This document shows, in pieces, positions 1-10,805 of a DNA stretch of 64,000 nucleotides. The first letter of the stretch is position 1. Every line of letters starts with the position of its first letter. This DNA comes from Heligmosomoides polygyrus polygyrus (taxonomy: Eukaryota > Nematoda > Chromadorea > Rhabditida > Heligmosomidae). The DNA lies in the NCBI GenBank assembly GCA_947396885.1, contig OX377204.1, positions 41,768,139 through 41,832,138 of the forward strand. The letters run 5' to 3'. The notes under the pieces are model-generated. The model was not told where the DNA came from, ran no database searches, and was given only the letters and a program-made list of their open reading frames with translations. The position numbers and the translations under genes are program-made.

Positions 1-1610
1 CGTTGTCTCGACAACGCTAAATTTACAATGAAATTCGATTGGAAAGAAAATTCTCATGAGGTAATAGATGGGAAACACCTCAAAATCACACTGTGTTACA
101 GTAGACCATAGTGCTCAACGCTAAGATCGATAATTTACGAACAGCTTTGGATAGTGTTTATCGATTATTCTTCAAGCAGCTCTCCTGAAGATGGCGAAAG
201 GCAAGTGGCTAACCGCAGCCCAGCGGGCTCAAGTTGTGCTTAAAATGGTCCTCGAATCTCGGCAAAATGAGCTTTTGACTGCCAACGTTAATAGAAATGT
301 ATGTATCCTTCCTTATTGTAATCGAAGTTCTCAGCATCTAGCACAGGCATAGGATAAGAAGTCCCATGAGAAGATTTTAGTACTCAGGCTACTTGTGAAC
401 AGTGGATGCAAAGAAACGCTCACACCAACGCCTATTTCAGGTCGTCATTTGGCAGCAGCCTTTTTTGAAAACGTGGTCATTCGCACTGAAACCCGCCCGC
501 TGTTGTAGATTGTGGCAGCTGCATAGCATCGAAATACAGTGGCTTCACTTTGGCTGAGCAGATCGGCAATGAGTTTCTATAAGTAGAACTGCAATATCAA
601 CACCACGAAGGAACATTCCTTCCAGTTCAGCTACTCCAAAAACGTACTATCAGTTCTCCCTCAAAAGCTTCGCGATTCATTTGTAATGGGCTGCTAAAAC
701 TAAAAACATTTAAGAATAAACGAGAAGGGCATGAAGAGCATGTCAGCTCCGCGCTGATAACCTGCGCAGTAGCGACGCTCTGCATATTGAATGTGCACTA
801 ATTCATCGTTCAGCGGGACACGCGCTCAGATATTCAATCTCGGCACGTCTAATAATGGCTCACGATGGTGAACATAATTAAAAGCTCATGAGTGCCTCGA
901 AAAAGCACAGTCGGCTTCAGAATATGCGAAGGCGTTTGTTGAATTAGAAAAGCTTGCTATGCTCGTTGCAACAATTGCCTTTTTGAGCATGGAAGACCAC
1001 AGAGTACCAAAGGCACTTTCCTCGAAGTACTTACACATTTAGCAAAGACAAATGCAGTCTAAATGCCTCTAACGAATAGCCCCACTTTATTTTATTTTTT
1101 ATTTATTTATCACATGGCTAAAATCGATGTGAAGAACAATATAATTAAAAACAGTTTAGAATGACATCCACATGACATTGGCTAACAATCCAGACCAAAG
1201 TGTAGAAGAATGATTAGAAAGTACATGCGATAAAAAAAATACCCAGAGAATGGAGAATAGAAACCAGAACAAACCAACAACTTTCACATTCAAATTGCGT
1301 TGTTTAAGGTCAATTTATATGCCTAATCTTAGGCTGCTCTCAAACAAGTGCTGAATCTATAGATCTGTTCTAGAAATCTAGAATAAATAGTTTAGACATC
1401 CATTACAGAAAGATAAATCGAAGACATTATTTATTTATTTTTTTACTCTTACATCGCAACGACACAAAGATACGCGAGTCTTTCTTGCGAAGAGGTCAGC
1501 AGATTCATTCAAGTTCGGTTCGAGTATCTCAGTTCCTGTGGAAGCAGCATCGAATGGAAGCGTAAGAGCCTAGGTATGATCGGAATTAAGAGCGGATTCC
1601 TAGGTGCTTC
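1..1610. other. No firm gene; AT-rich repeat debris
   Basis: No open frame here looks convincingly protein-coding. AT-rich stretches of ATTT repeats near 1085-1110 and 1428-1452 resemble LINE 3' tails but carry no recognisable element beside them. A short helix-turn-helix-like reading near 191 is listed separately. Confidence 0.4.
191..304 (+). pseudogene. Possible transposase N-terminal helix-turn-helix relic
   Basis: A reading from ATG at 191 begins MAKGKWLTAAQRAQVVLKM and runs about 45 codons. The LTxxQRAQVV pattern resembles the first DNA-binding helix of Tc1-like transposases. It is followed by GTATGT, which could be a splice donor, but no downstream transposase is visible. This is a weak resemblance only; it may equally be chance. 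Confidence 0.18.
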
Positions 1611-1618
1611 CTTCAGTC

Positions 1619-2270
1619 TAACAAGGGAGGGATTTGAAGCGTATATCTGAAGCGAGACAGCGAGTCGTATAGAAAAACGTCCATGCTTCATTAAGTATAA
1701 AAATATGCTTCTTTTTTTGCCAAGTCGTTAAACCCAAGGGCTAGGGGTGCTTGAAGTTACGGTGTCGCGGCAGCAGCGCCCACGAGCACCCACTTGTAAT
1801 GCGCGTCTGGGCAATCAGTCCGGAGCGCAGCAGGTATGGGCGTTGCGTCATGTTAGGGAGGTCGAAGGTTCGGTTCTGGTGCACTGAGATATTTTTCATT
1901 CGAACTGTCTGGTTGAGATATGAATGGTCATCATGCCTTTACAACTTTAAGAGGTTTCCTGCACATTTTTCTTCCAACTGTATGCTGTGGGGAGTAACCT
2001 TCTTGTAATTTGTTCATTATTTACCGGTTTTTATCCAAAAGGCAATGAAAAGGGTACTCAACATAATGATGTATGAACGTTCAACACCAGTGATACACAG
2101 CCACAAAGTGCATAAAGCAGAACGACTGCTCAGAATGCGTACAGTGTATTAAAGCCACAGGGCCTTCTCATAGCTTGTGTCCCTACATGGTTCAATGACA
2201 GCGGGAACAACCATCCTGGTCGGATTTTTAAAGGGTTCAGAATTAATGCCGTACAACCAGATTTGAACCG
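1619..2270 (+). repeat. 0.7-kb dispersed repeat with tRNA-Arg-like core, copy A
   Basis: This is one of four related copies in the window (others at 7950-8650 minus, 32631-33360 plus, 33625-34229 minus). Shared landmarks in order are a start with a motif like GAGCGAGTCATATAGGAAG, the string CCAAGTCGTTAAACCCA, an internal tRNA-like cassette, the motif GGTTGAGAT, and a distal block ending near ACCATCCTG. In this copy the tRNA-like part (about 1811-1890) has decayed, though a B-box-like GGTTCGGTTC is still visible at 1867-1876. Confidence 0.6.
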
Positions 2271-2932
2271 GGCAAAAGCAACCTGCTTTTCGTCCTTCCA
2301 CTACCTCCAAGTTGCAAGTTCCAACTGTTCATTTTCGTCAAAATCAAGTTTTATTTATTTATTTATTATTTGCACAATATCGTGCGCACAAAATACTACA
2401 TTTAACATAGACACAGCATATTAGGAAATACGTGGTATAAAAAAACAACAACAAATCAGAACTAGTCATCATTGTTACTTTTCGTGTGAGCGGAACTCAA
2501 GCCCAAAAAAGAAACTCAACTCAACTAAACAAAATGTATGAATCGCTTAGTAGTATAAAAATTCTGGAAGAATAGGGGTAAGGAAACGGGGGAGAGGACG
2601 ATGGGTAACTGATGAAGAAGAGCAGTGGCCCGCCAACACTGCAAGTCGAAGGAGATATCGGCTCCGGATACCAACTTAGTAGGTTCGTCAATTCCATCAG
2701 AACCCATCGAAGACCGCTGTGTGGGGGTATCGTAGGACAGTAGAACGGGTTAATCAGAAACAAAGTAGAGAAGCTCTAAAAATCAAGGAAAATTCAACGA
2801 AGAGGTGCAAAAAGGAAAAGACAACAAAAAGGGCATAATGACAGCAAAAACCATAAAAGCTCAAAAGTAAAAGTCTTCTAAAACAAAGCATAACCTAGTT
2901 TTAGAAAAAGGAAAACTAGCAGAATCTCTCAT

Positions 2933-5790
2933 TTAGACGATATCTGGTGTACTCAGTGTTGAAAGCAAGTCTATCCTTTTCAATTGTTTTCTAAAAACAT
3001 ATGCGTTTGGAGCTTCTAGTAGGCTAGGTGGTAGCATTTGTAACCAACGAGCTCCTCGAAAGAACAGAGAATTAAAAACCTTTTCTCGGTATTTCTTCTT
3101 TACCTTGGGATAACGAAAGCAGTAGCTATTACGTCGACCTTGTGTTGGCAAAAAGGTCCAATATTTACTAGCTTTAAGTCTAGATTCGCCTTTTAGGATT
3201 TTGAAACAAAACAGTAGATCATTTACAATCCGCCTGTAAAGTAGACTATCTAGGCCAAATAATTTTAGTCGTTCTTTGTACCTAGGACACGTTCGAATAG
3301 AATTGGAACAGTTTACACAACGACTCTTTGTAAAGGACTTCTGAACTTTTTCAATTTTTTCTATTTGCTTTCTGGTGGAAGGACTCCAAATCTGAGAGCA
3401 GTACTCCAATACTGGTAAAACGTAAGACTTCTACAGTTTGATCAGTATCGTGCTGTCATTACATTTCAGGTTCCTGAAAATCGAAAAAAGGACAGAAAAA
3501 GCTCTCCGTACAATTATATCAATGTGATTATTGAAATCTAATCCACTGTCCAAGAAAATTCCAAGATCGCGAACTTCAGATGCAGACCTAAACGCACAGT
3601 TATTAAGACCAAATTCTACAATAGGCGCTTCACCAATATGGAAAACTGAAGTTTTGGAAGGATTCAAAGGAATTTTCCAAACATTAGCCCATACTGCCAT
3701 CATGACAATGTATTGGGATAAGGCCTGGCAAACCTCAGTCTTATTGCTATGATTGTACCTCCCATAAATTTTTATGTCATCGGCATACATCTGCACCTTC
3801 ACATGAGAGTGTGTGGATAGAACAGCAGGAGGATCGCAGGTGTACACAAGAAAAAGAACCGGTGACAGCAGACCTCCCTGGGGAACCCCACTTCTGCAAT
3901 CGTAGCACATGAAAAAGAATTACCAACTTTTACACGCATACGCCTTCCATGGAGATACGATTGAATCCACTTATGCAAAGATCCTGTAATGCCAAGATTA
4001 TAAAGCTTTTTTAGAAGCATTATGTGGCTTACCTTGTCAAAAGCCTTTGACAAATCAACGTAAATAACATCAACCGAGTCTCCATTATTCAATGCAAGAC
4101 TCCAGTCAAAGGTGCAGTCAGAGAGTTGTGTAGTAGTAGAAGATCCCTCCGTAAATCCATGCTGTTCAAATGGAATTGATTTGTTTCTATTGAACCATGC
4201 TACGATTTTATCCCGCACAATCTTTTCCATTATCTTCATTGGAGTAGGATTTATGCTTATAGGTCGGAAGGAAGACACCGATGGTGAATTTTGAGCTTTT
4301 TGAATAACCGTGACGATCGACTCTTTCCAAATTTTAGGAACTTCACTGTAAATTAACGAAACATTAAAAATCATTGATAGGGGTTTGCAAAGAGAATGCG
4401 CGCATTTTTTGAAAACAATTTGAGGAATTCCATCAAAACATGCTGGAGTTGAGTCCTTAAGTCGCTTCATTACTTTTAGCGCATCATTTGGGTGTATGAA
4501 AAATTCACCTATACTCTCTAATTGATCATTATTCGCTCGAGTAAATATGTCTTCCGACTCATCGAATGTCTCTTCCGAATCCGAATCGAAAACAGATGCA
4601 AAAAATCGTGCTAATGCTTCAGCCTTTTGGTGATCGGTTTTATAGAGAACGCCAGAGTCATCCTGAAGCACTGGTAGCTCAGAGTGAGATTTCAGTTTAC
4701 ATCGAATGAGAGAAAAAAGAGCTTTGCTATTCCTCATTTTTGATGACATTTTTTCTTTGTAAGCTAGAAACCTTTTCAAGTGGTGATCCAATTCTTGACA
4801 TAACTTCCTATAGAGCGGATGAGAAAGTGGATTTGATAGCGATTGGAAAAGGCGTGACTTCTGTGCTATCAAGTTTGAAATGTGCTTTGGGTACTGTGGA
4901 GCCGGTGTTTTTGCTACGTCAAACGGAACGTGAAGAGATAATCCATAATATACCACATCGCAAAATCTTTTGTACAGATCATTTGTGTCTTGATATCCAT
5001 CAAAAACTTTCCACCAGTCTATGGAACTGAAGTACGACACCAAGCTTGAGTAATCAGCTTCCTTAAAATTCGGCAGAGGAAGTTCACGCTGCTTGATCAA
5101 AGGCATATCAACATCAAAGCCAATTATGTTGTGATCGGCAGATGAAAACGGAGGACGGATGGAAACATTGTAAACGATAGGCGACAAAGTTAAAATTATA
5201 TCAAGAATCGCATCACCTCGAGTTGGTTTCATCACTTGTTGTGTCAGACTGCAGCAATCAAAGAATTCTATAAATTTTCCTAAGTATCCATTCTTATGTC
5301 CACGCTTGGTAACCCAATCGATGTCGAGATTAAAGTCACCAAGCATGATTAAATGACTGTTCGCAAGGCATAGCTCTAACAATGCATCAATGAGGTCATC
5401 GTCTTCATGATAGTTCGAGTTGGGTGGGCGATATACTAGAACAACCCTAAACGCTAAGGAGCTAGTTATATCGAAGGCATCTAAGCAGAGAACGTCCGAT
5501 TTGAGGCAGGCGGGAACGTTAACAACAGTTAGACTAATCGAACTTTTGGCAAGGCAGCATACACCGCCACCCTTCGACTTCCACGATCTGCTCTGAAGAT
5601 TCTGTACGGAAGGTTTGAAAGGATCTCGGTATCCGGTATCTTGTCTGTGAGCCAAGTTTCGGTTATAAAGAGTAAGTCCGGTTCGTAGACGGACAAGAAT
5701 AGGTGGAGGTGATGAACTTTGTTTGTAAGACTACGAGAATTGAACAGAAAACATTTAATGGCTGCGGATCTGGTGGATGTGTGTGGTATG
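2933..5790 (-). pseudogene. CR1-type LINE ORF2 (endonuclease-reverse transcriptase), broken
   Basis: The reading order on the minus strand is: an N-terminal endonuclease start with NSRSLTNK and ITETWLTDKIP (about 5575-5740), a frame change near 5575, then the main open stretch (down to 3799) with endonuclease motifs LGDFNLDIDW and SADHN and reverse transcriptase motif A YVDLSKAFDKVSH. A second frame change near 3905 precedes motif B SGVPQGGLLSPVLF and motif C YADDIKIYG. A nonsense codon at 3431-3433 interrupts the tail, which continues to 2933 with EYCSQIWSPS. The catalytic residues of both domains survive, but two frame changes and one stop make it non-functional. The 3' end of ORF1 overlaps the ORF2 start. 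Confidence 0.82.
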
Positions 5791-6487
5791 CCGCGTCCAG
5801 CTTAACGTTTCCCGAAGCCCGAGGCTTCGGAAGGTCTTCGACCCGTCTTAGCTCTCCGCGGTACACCACCCACACCCGGCCATTTAACTGTTTGTTTCGT
5901 TCCCTACACTCCTGCCTCAATTCGAATTCCCGTTTTCTCTCTTCCTGGGTCATACTGCGGCGGACGCGAACCGTGATAAATGGAGCGGACCCTCGAAGCT
6001 GCCATGAGTTCGAAAGGGCCGTTGCCCAGTGCGACTTCGAGGGCAGCACCACCTTTACCTTGCGCACGCGCCCGCGTTCCTGTCTGCACATTCTGTACAA
6101 TTCCAGAGGGCGACACTTGAGGTTAAGAACATCAAAAATTTCACTAACCTTTTCTTCAAGATCCCTCTGCTTTGCTGATGGAGAGAGCTCGCTGGCTGGC
6201 TCAGGCAACCATTCAATTACAATGCTTCTCTCTTTCTTCTCCTCTTCAATTCGTTCCGCCAACTCCTGGAGTAACTTGGAGATGAGAACAAACATCATCT
6301 TCTCGATAATGGGATCTTTATTCCTTTCTAAAACAGCATTGATAATCTCACTAACCGATAAGCTAGAATAGTTAACCTCAGTGGGACAGCTCTTACTAGT
6401 ATCGGCGACCACTTGACTCTTATCGTCGGGAATGGCCGGCACGTCAGATGCTCTTTTCGTGATCTTAGTGCGCTGAGACATGACCAA
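5663..6487 (-). CDS. CR1-type LINE ORF1 protein
   Basis: A 274-residue open frame. The N-terminal half is acidic and helical (residues about 45-90 include LLQELAERIEEEKKERSIVI, a probable short coiled coil). It is followed by an RRM-like region with the ORF1 landmarks IEWLPEP, VRRSMTQEER and VWVVYRGELRRV. CR1-clade ORF1 proteins bind element RNA as part of the retrotransposition particle. The last ~30 residues (from about NVFCSILVV) are probably not native, because the ORF2 reading begins in another frame over the same bases. The frame itself is intact. The ATG used here is followed two codons later by a second Met, which may be the true start. Confidence 0.75.
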   Translation of the reverse strand: MVMSQRTKITKRASDVPAIPDDKSQVVADTSKSCPTEVNYSSLSVSEIINAVLERNKDPIIEKMMFVLISKLLQELAERIEEEKKERSIVIEWLPEPASELSPSAKQRDLEEKVSEIFDVLNLKCRPLELYRMCRQERGRVRKVKVVLPSKSHWATALSNSWQLRGSAPFITVRVRRSMTQEERKREFELRQECRERNKQLNGRVWVVYRGELRRVEDLPKPRASGNVKLDAAYHTHPPDPQPLNVFCSILVVLQTKFITSTYSCPSTNRTYSL

Positions 6488-6694
6488 GGTTCAATGCAAA
6501 ACGAAAATCAATATAAGACCGTAGACAGTTCTGCTGAAAGTGAGAGTTGCACTAAGTAGCGCACTAGAGCACAGAAAAGAGCCTCAAGTAGAAATTCGCT
6601 TAAAAACAAAGTTCAAAACTTAAAGGACGTTCAAGAAAAACAAAAATATTTAAGGAAAAACTTAGCCAGAATGTTTTGTTACGATCAAAACTCT

Positions 6695-6765
6695 TGCGCC
6701 AGGCGGGACTCGAACCCGCATCTTCTGCTTTCCGGGCAGCGATGTTCGCCTTACACCACCAGCGC
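6695..6765 (-). tRNA. tRNA-like gene 1, Gly-type body, GGA anticodon
   Basis: On the minus strand the 71 bases fold as a cloverleaf. The acceptor stem is GCGCTGG with CTGGCGC plus discriminator A, the T arm is GCGGG-TTCGAGT-CCCGC, and the D arm starts TGGTGTAAGGCG. The anticodon stem is CTGC/GCAG with loop CCGGAAA. The body resembles nematode tRNA-Gly, but loop position reads GGA (a serine anticodon) and the usual T33 is C. A run of TTTT lies five bases past the 3' end, as expected for a Pol III terminator. It may be a non-decoding tRNA-like gene. Confidence 0.6.
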
Positions 6766-6974
6766 TGTTTGACCGCACGTAACATCCGCGATATCCTCGA
6801 GGTCCGTCAGCACCCACCCGTGATACGGGGATGGGCCGGCCGCTGATATCAGCATGGAACCGGTTAAGCTGAGGACCTTACTAGTAACAATGCTTGAACA
6901 CATTTGTTTAAGCCTGAGCGGCTGATATAGAGGCTATATGTTGTTACAGGATGTTTTGTTACGATCAAAACTCT

Positions 6975-7045
6975 TGTGCCAGGCGGGACTCGAACCCGCA
7001 TCTTCTGCTTTCCGGGCAGCGATGTTCGCCTTACACCACCAGCGC
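6975..7045 (-). tRNA. tRNA-like gene 2, Gly-type body, GGA anticodon
   Basis: Same as the gene at 6695 except for one acceptor-stem change near the 3' end (TGTGCC in place of TGCGCC on the plus strand), which turns a C-G pair into a weaker one. The anticodon loop, T arm and downstream TTTT are unchanged. Confidence 0.6.
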
Positions 7046-7255
7046 TGTTTGACCGCACGTAACATCCGCGATATCCTCGAGGTCCGTCAGCACCCACCCG
7101 TGATACGGGGATGGGCCGGCCGCTGATATCAGCATGGAACCGGTTAAGCTGAGGACCTTACTAGTAACAATGCTTGAACACATTTGTTTAAGCCTGGAGC
7201 GGCTTATATAGAGGCTATATGTTGTTACAGGATGTTTTGTTACGATCAAAACTCT

Positions 7256-7326
7256 AGCGCCAGGTGGGACTCGAACCCGCATCTTCTGCTTTCCGGGCAG
7301 CGATGTTCGCCTTACACCACCAGCGC
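7256..7326 (-). tRNA. tRNA-like gene 3, Gly-type body, GGA anticodon
   Basis: Third unit. It differs in the discriminator position (T rather than A on the transcript strand) and in one T-stem base. The CCGGAAA anticodon loop and the TTTT terminator are retained. Confidence 0.58.
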
Positions 7327-7536
7327 TGTTTGACCGCACGTAACATCCGCGATATCCTCGAGGTCCGTCAGCACCCACCCGTGATACGGGGATGGGCCGG
7401 CCGCTGATATCAGCATGGAACCGGTTAAGCTGAGGACCTTACTAGTAACACTGCTTGAACACATTTGTTTAAGCCTGGAGCGGCTGATATAGAGGCTATA
7501 TGTTGTTACAGGATGTTTTGTTACGATCAAAACTCT

Positions 7537-7607
7537 AGCGCCAGGCGGGACTCGAACCCGCATCTTCTGCTTTCCGGGCAGCGATGTTCGTCTTACACCA
7601 CCAGCGC
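7537..7607 (-). tRNA. tRNA-like gene 4, Gly-type body, GGA anticodon
   Basis: Fourth unit, with a restored T stem, the same discriminator change as unit 3 and one change in the D arm (TCTTACACC on the plus strand). Its upstream side is cut short at about 7633, where an inverted copy of the unit begins. Confidence 0.58.
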
Positions 7608-7633
7608 TGTTTGACCGCACGTAACATCCGCGA

Positions 7634-7732
7634 TCGAGTCCCCCCTGGCGCAAGAGTTTTGATCGTAACGAAACATCCTGTAACAACATATAGCCTCTAT
7701 ATCAGCCGCTCCAGGCTTAAACAAATGTGTTC
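7634..7732 (+). repeat. Inverted partial copy of the tRNA-like unit
   Basis: This is the reverse complement of the tRNA T arm, acceptor end, terminator and adjoining spacer of the array units, including AAGAGTTTTGATCGTAAC. It faces the four minus-strand units and ends at the right-hand 14-bp direct repeat. It suggests that the inserted block folded back or was rearranged before insertion. Confidence 0.7.
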
Positions 7733-7803
7733 AAACTTAGCCAGAAATCCACTATCACAAACACCGCCGCTCACTGGCGAAGAAGATGGACGAGTGACGA
7801 CGA

Positions 7804-7862
7804 AGCATACTCAAGGGCTTAGAACCACGAAGTTGACGTGGTTCTAAGCCCTTGAGTATGCT
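7804..7862. repeat. Perfect 26-bp inverted repeat (hairpin, 7-base loop)
   Basis: The arms 7804-7829 and 7837-7862 are exact reverse complements, beginning AGCATACTCAAGGGCTTAG. The loop is AAGTTGA. No open frame or terminator role is apparent in a nematode context. It may be a small foldback element or a templated duplication. Confidence 0.85.
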
Positions 7863-7949
7863 GGCCATCCGCTCAGCCAGCTTGATTTCGTTCCTCGAAA
7901 GCTCCCTGTCTAACAGTGGACCACACTTCAGCGCGAGTAGGTATATCAC

Positions 7950-8650
7950 CACTCGGGCATCGGTGTTAGGCTTTGGTGTTAGGTTTTAGAAAACCTTCTG
8001 CTGACCTCTGATTTCCAGGTCGCAGGCAAGAGTGAATGAGAGAGTGTACCGATGCTGTTTAGGTCAATTTGCAGGATCCACAAACCTCGTTTTACATTTT
8101 GATCTTCGTCTCTTTGAAAATCCGAGCAGGATGGTTTTACCCGAAGTCATTGCCCCATAATGGGAAACAAACTGTGAAGAGCCTGCAGCTTTACCAGTCC
8201 TTCTGCTTCATGCACTTTGTGCCTGTGAATGTGTGCACTGATGATGATTGATCATACATCGAGATGTAACTTATACCTTTCTCATTGCCTTGGTTAAAAA
8301 AACGCTCGAAAATTGTGTACACGTCAGGGCCCCTCAAATCTCAACAAGTTAGTTGAAATGAAGAATTACCGGAACGCATGGGAACCGAACTCCCGACCTT
8401 CTTCGAACGAAGCAACGCCACTATCCACTGCGCCCCCAGCCGCTTGTCTGAAGTGGCACCGCGGCGTACAAGAGACCCTCAGCGCTCATGAAACGCCGAT
8501 TCCATAGCAACTTTAAGGACACCTACTTCATGGGTTTAACGACTTGGCAAAAAAGAAACTTATTTTTATAATAACTGAGGGTGTAGATTCTTCCTATATT
8601 ACTCGTTCTCCCTTTCAGACATAATCTTCAAACCCTTCCCTTGTAAGTTG
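7950..8650 (-). repeat. 0.7-kb dispersed repeat with tRNA-Arg-like core, copy B
   Basis: This copy runs on the minus strand from about 8650 down to 7950 and covers the full length seen in copy C, including the distal end motif CAGCAGAAGGTTTTCTAAA near 7990. The internal tRNA-like cassette is one of the two better preserved (8371-8445). Confidence 0.65.
8371..8445 (-). other. tRNA-Arg(TCG)-like sequence inside repeat copy B
   Basis: On the minus strand the A-box-like GGGGCGCAGTGG is followed by an anticodon arm with loop CTTCGTT (anticodon TCG, arginine) and a B box GAGTTCGGTTCCC. The 3' acceptor half no longer pairs well, so this is tRNA-derived rather than a likely functional tRNA. Confidence 0.55.
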
Positions 8651-8888
8651 CTCGAAAGTAATTTCCTCATTCCCTCGGAATCAGCTATACTATTGCCAAA
8701 TCGATTTCTGCACCAGTATTACAATGAAGTTGTTTGCTTAAATTCCTATTCAGTTAATTTGAAAAATACTTTTTGGTCTCATTGCGTTACGTTTGTTTGT
8801 TGTTGTAGTCTCCTTGTATTCAGGCTTTTGAATTGCTGTAAAACACTAGGTCTTACCAAATTGCAATCATCATTTTCATTAGCATCTG

Positions 8889-10805
8889 TACCGCTTGGCA
8901 GCAAAGTCTGCTGCTCCGATGTGGTGACGCCAATTCTCCCGATCCAATGCTTAATCAGGGTGCATACCCGCCATCTTTAAATTCAGATCAACGTGTCTAG
9001 CCAACGCTGCTTCGGGCGTTCTCTGGGCCACTTTCCAGGGACCTCAAGGTTCAGGCCAATCTTACGGACAGGGGTTTTCTTACGGGTATCATCGTTAGCG
9101 CGAAAGACGTGGCCGTACCATCGTAGACGAGCTTCGCGCAGCTTCTCGGATATCGGGGCGACACCGAACCTCTGTCGTACGGTGTCGTTGCGAAAGCGGT
9201 CCAAGCTCCTAACTCCGGCTGTCCACCGTACCATTTTCGTTTGCATTAACTGAGGCGGCTCGCAGTTCCCTTCGTCACGGGCCAGCACTCAGCACTGTAG
9301 TCTCTACTGGGCGGACGACTGTTCTATAAGCCCTTGAATTGAGGTGGTCAGGTAATGTCCTGTCGCAAAGCACCCCAGTCAATGAGCGCCATTTGGACCA
9401 GGCTGCACTCACGCGCGCGTTCACCTCCAACTTTAGGCTGCCATCAGGCGTAACTGTTGATCCGAGATACTTGAAAGATGTAACTCGTGAGAGCTCAGTA
9501 CCATTGATCTTAATAGATCCGTGCTCGTTCACATCCGTCGTCAAGTACTCCGTCTTTTTGACGTTTAGCTTGAGACTGAACAATGCTAAGCGATCGCGCG
9601 ATGCGAGCCTGTGCCTGTCGCTCGAGTTCGGTTTTATGTACGCATGCAAGCATGACGTCATCAGCATACAGCAGCGTCCAAGGTGCCGCTGTCTGGAGAT
9701 CTCGTGAGACTGCAACCATGACGACCACGAAGAGCAGCGAGGATAGCGCAGGTCCCTGGTGCACTGCGACAGAGATTGGAAACTCCATCGACGTTCCCGC
9801 TGGCGCTCGCTCTCGGCTCCTTGGGCGAGAAGTACAGAATGCGCACTCACTCAATAAGCTATTCAGGGACACCATGTTCTTGCAACGCGTACCATATAAC
9901 TTCTCGTGGAACGCGGTCGAAGGCCTTCTCCAAGTCCAGGAAGGCAAAATGCACCGGTTTCTGTTTCTCGCGGTGCTTCTCTTGCAGAAGACGAACGGCG
10001 TGAATGGCATCAACGCTGCCAAAGCCAGAGACGAAACCACACTGATTCGTGGAAAACTGGACGACGTCCCGGATACGTCCATCGACAATTCGCTCAAAGA
10101 ATTTCATGGTGTGCAAGAGAAGGCGAATTGGACGGTGTAACTAGTTTTCAGGACTGCCCTTCTTCTTCCAAATCGGGATGGTCGACTTTGCTGCTAGCTT
10201 TCGGGCACTTTATTCTCAGCAACAACTTGATTCAAAAATTCTGTCAGCCAGTCAACAGGGCACCAGCCTTTGACTTCCACAGGTCGGCCGGCCTTTGACT
10301 TCCACAGGTCGGCCGGCAGGTCATCGGGACCACTGGCTTTGCTTGATTCGTCTTCCTCAGGGCTGCTTCGGTTTCGCTCACTTTGATCTTCTGAACGGGG
10401 CTGTATACATGCAAAAGGCACAGCAGGAAGTTCAATCTCTACATTCGAGATTTCCTCGAAGTAGTTTTGCCACTGCTTCACAGCCCTCTTACGATCCATC
10501 AAAAGATGGCCGTTCTCGTCGTTAATGCCAAAGAACTTCTCAATATCTTCTGCTTGGCGACAGCGAGCTTTGGCGAGTAAAAGTAACGCTCACCATCGCG
10601 CATTTCCAGTTTTTCGCTGACATCAGGATAGTATTCGGCTTTAGCAGCCGCCATGGGCATTCTACAAATCAATGCCTTCTTTGCCACTTTCTCCGCTTCT
10701 TGATAATTTCGCCAATTATGGACTGTTTATCACCGATAAATACGTGATAGAGCCGTTTCTTTTCTAGGTCTTTTTCTCTGACATCGTCAGTCCACAGCCA
10801 TGCCC
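8889..10805 (-). mobile_element. RTE-type LINE (family B), truncated and frameshifted
   Basis: This is homologous along its length to the copy at the right end of the window. On the minus strand, in order, are the finger/linker region, reverse transcriptase motif A FLDLEKAFDRVPREVIWYAL (about 9920), motif B HQGPALSSLLFVVVM, motif C LLYADDVMLA, then YLGSTVTPDGSLKLEVNARV and the C-terminal RWYGHVFRANDD. Several frame changes break the reading, and a 25-base tandem duplication (10265-10314) lies in the linker. The upstream endonuclease is missing; homology stops near 10805. It is 3'-complete or nearly so. Confidence 0.82.

Larger units (their letters stand above)
2343..6550 (-). mobile_element. 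CR1-type non-LTR retrotransposon (LINE), decayed
   Basis: A LINE on the minus strand carries ORF1 (5663-6487) and a broken ORF2 (about 5790 down to 2933), followed by roughly 600 bases of 3' region. On the minus strand it ends in an A-rich tail with TAAA/AATA repeats (2343-2375), as expected of a LINE 3' end. The ORF1 type, the apurinic endonuclease and the C-terminal EYCSQIWSP segment fit the CR1 clade. The 5' limit is not defined; I set it just above ORF1, before the tRNA-like array. No target duplication was found. Confidence 0.8.
6658..7746 (-). repeat. Tandem array of tRNA-like units bounded by 14-bp direct repeats
   Basis: Four near-identical units of about 280-281 bp repeat from 6672, each with one tRNA-like gene on the minus strand, followed by an inverted partial unit (7634-7732). 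The block is flanked by the same 14 bases, AAACTTAGCCAGAA, at 6658-6671 and 7733-7746, which looks like a target site duplication of the whole insert. Each unit also holds a conserved non-tRNA spacer with ATACGGGGATGGGCCGGCCG and a TATATAGAGGCTATATG-like palindrome. Protein-like readings across the array are by-products of the tRNA sequence. Confidence 0.8.

Noticed and set aside
5703..6371. Plus-strand 222-codon frame
   Set aside because: It is antisense to the CR1 ORF1, whose minus-strand reading has recognisable domains.
6672..7732. Regular direct repeats that might suggest a CRISPR array
   Set aside because: The 280-bp units are each a tRNA-like gene with spacer; the repeats are too long, spacers are not unique, and the host is a nematode.
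6600..7850. Several open frames of 60-125 codons with repeated phrases such as MRVRVPPGAR
   Set aside because: They are translations of the tRNA-like tandem array (the phrase comes from the T arm and anticodon arm), not genes.
9583..10140. Plus-strand 185-codon frame, and similar frames opposite the other RTE copies
   Set aside because: They are shadows of the minus-strand reverse transcriptase, which has clear motifs.
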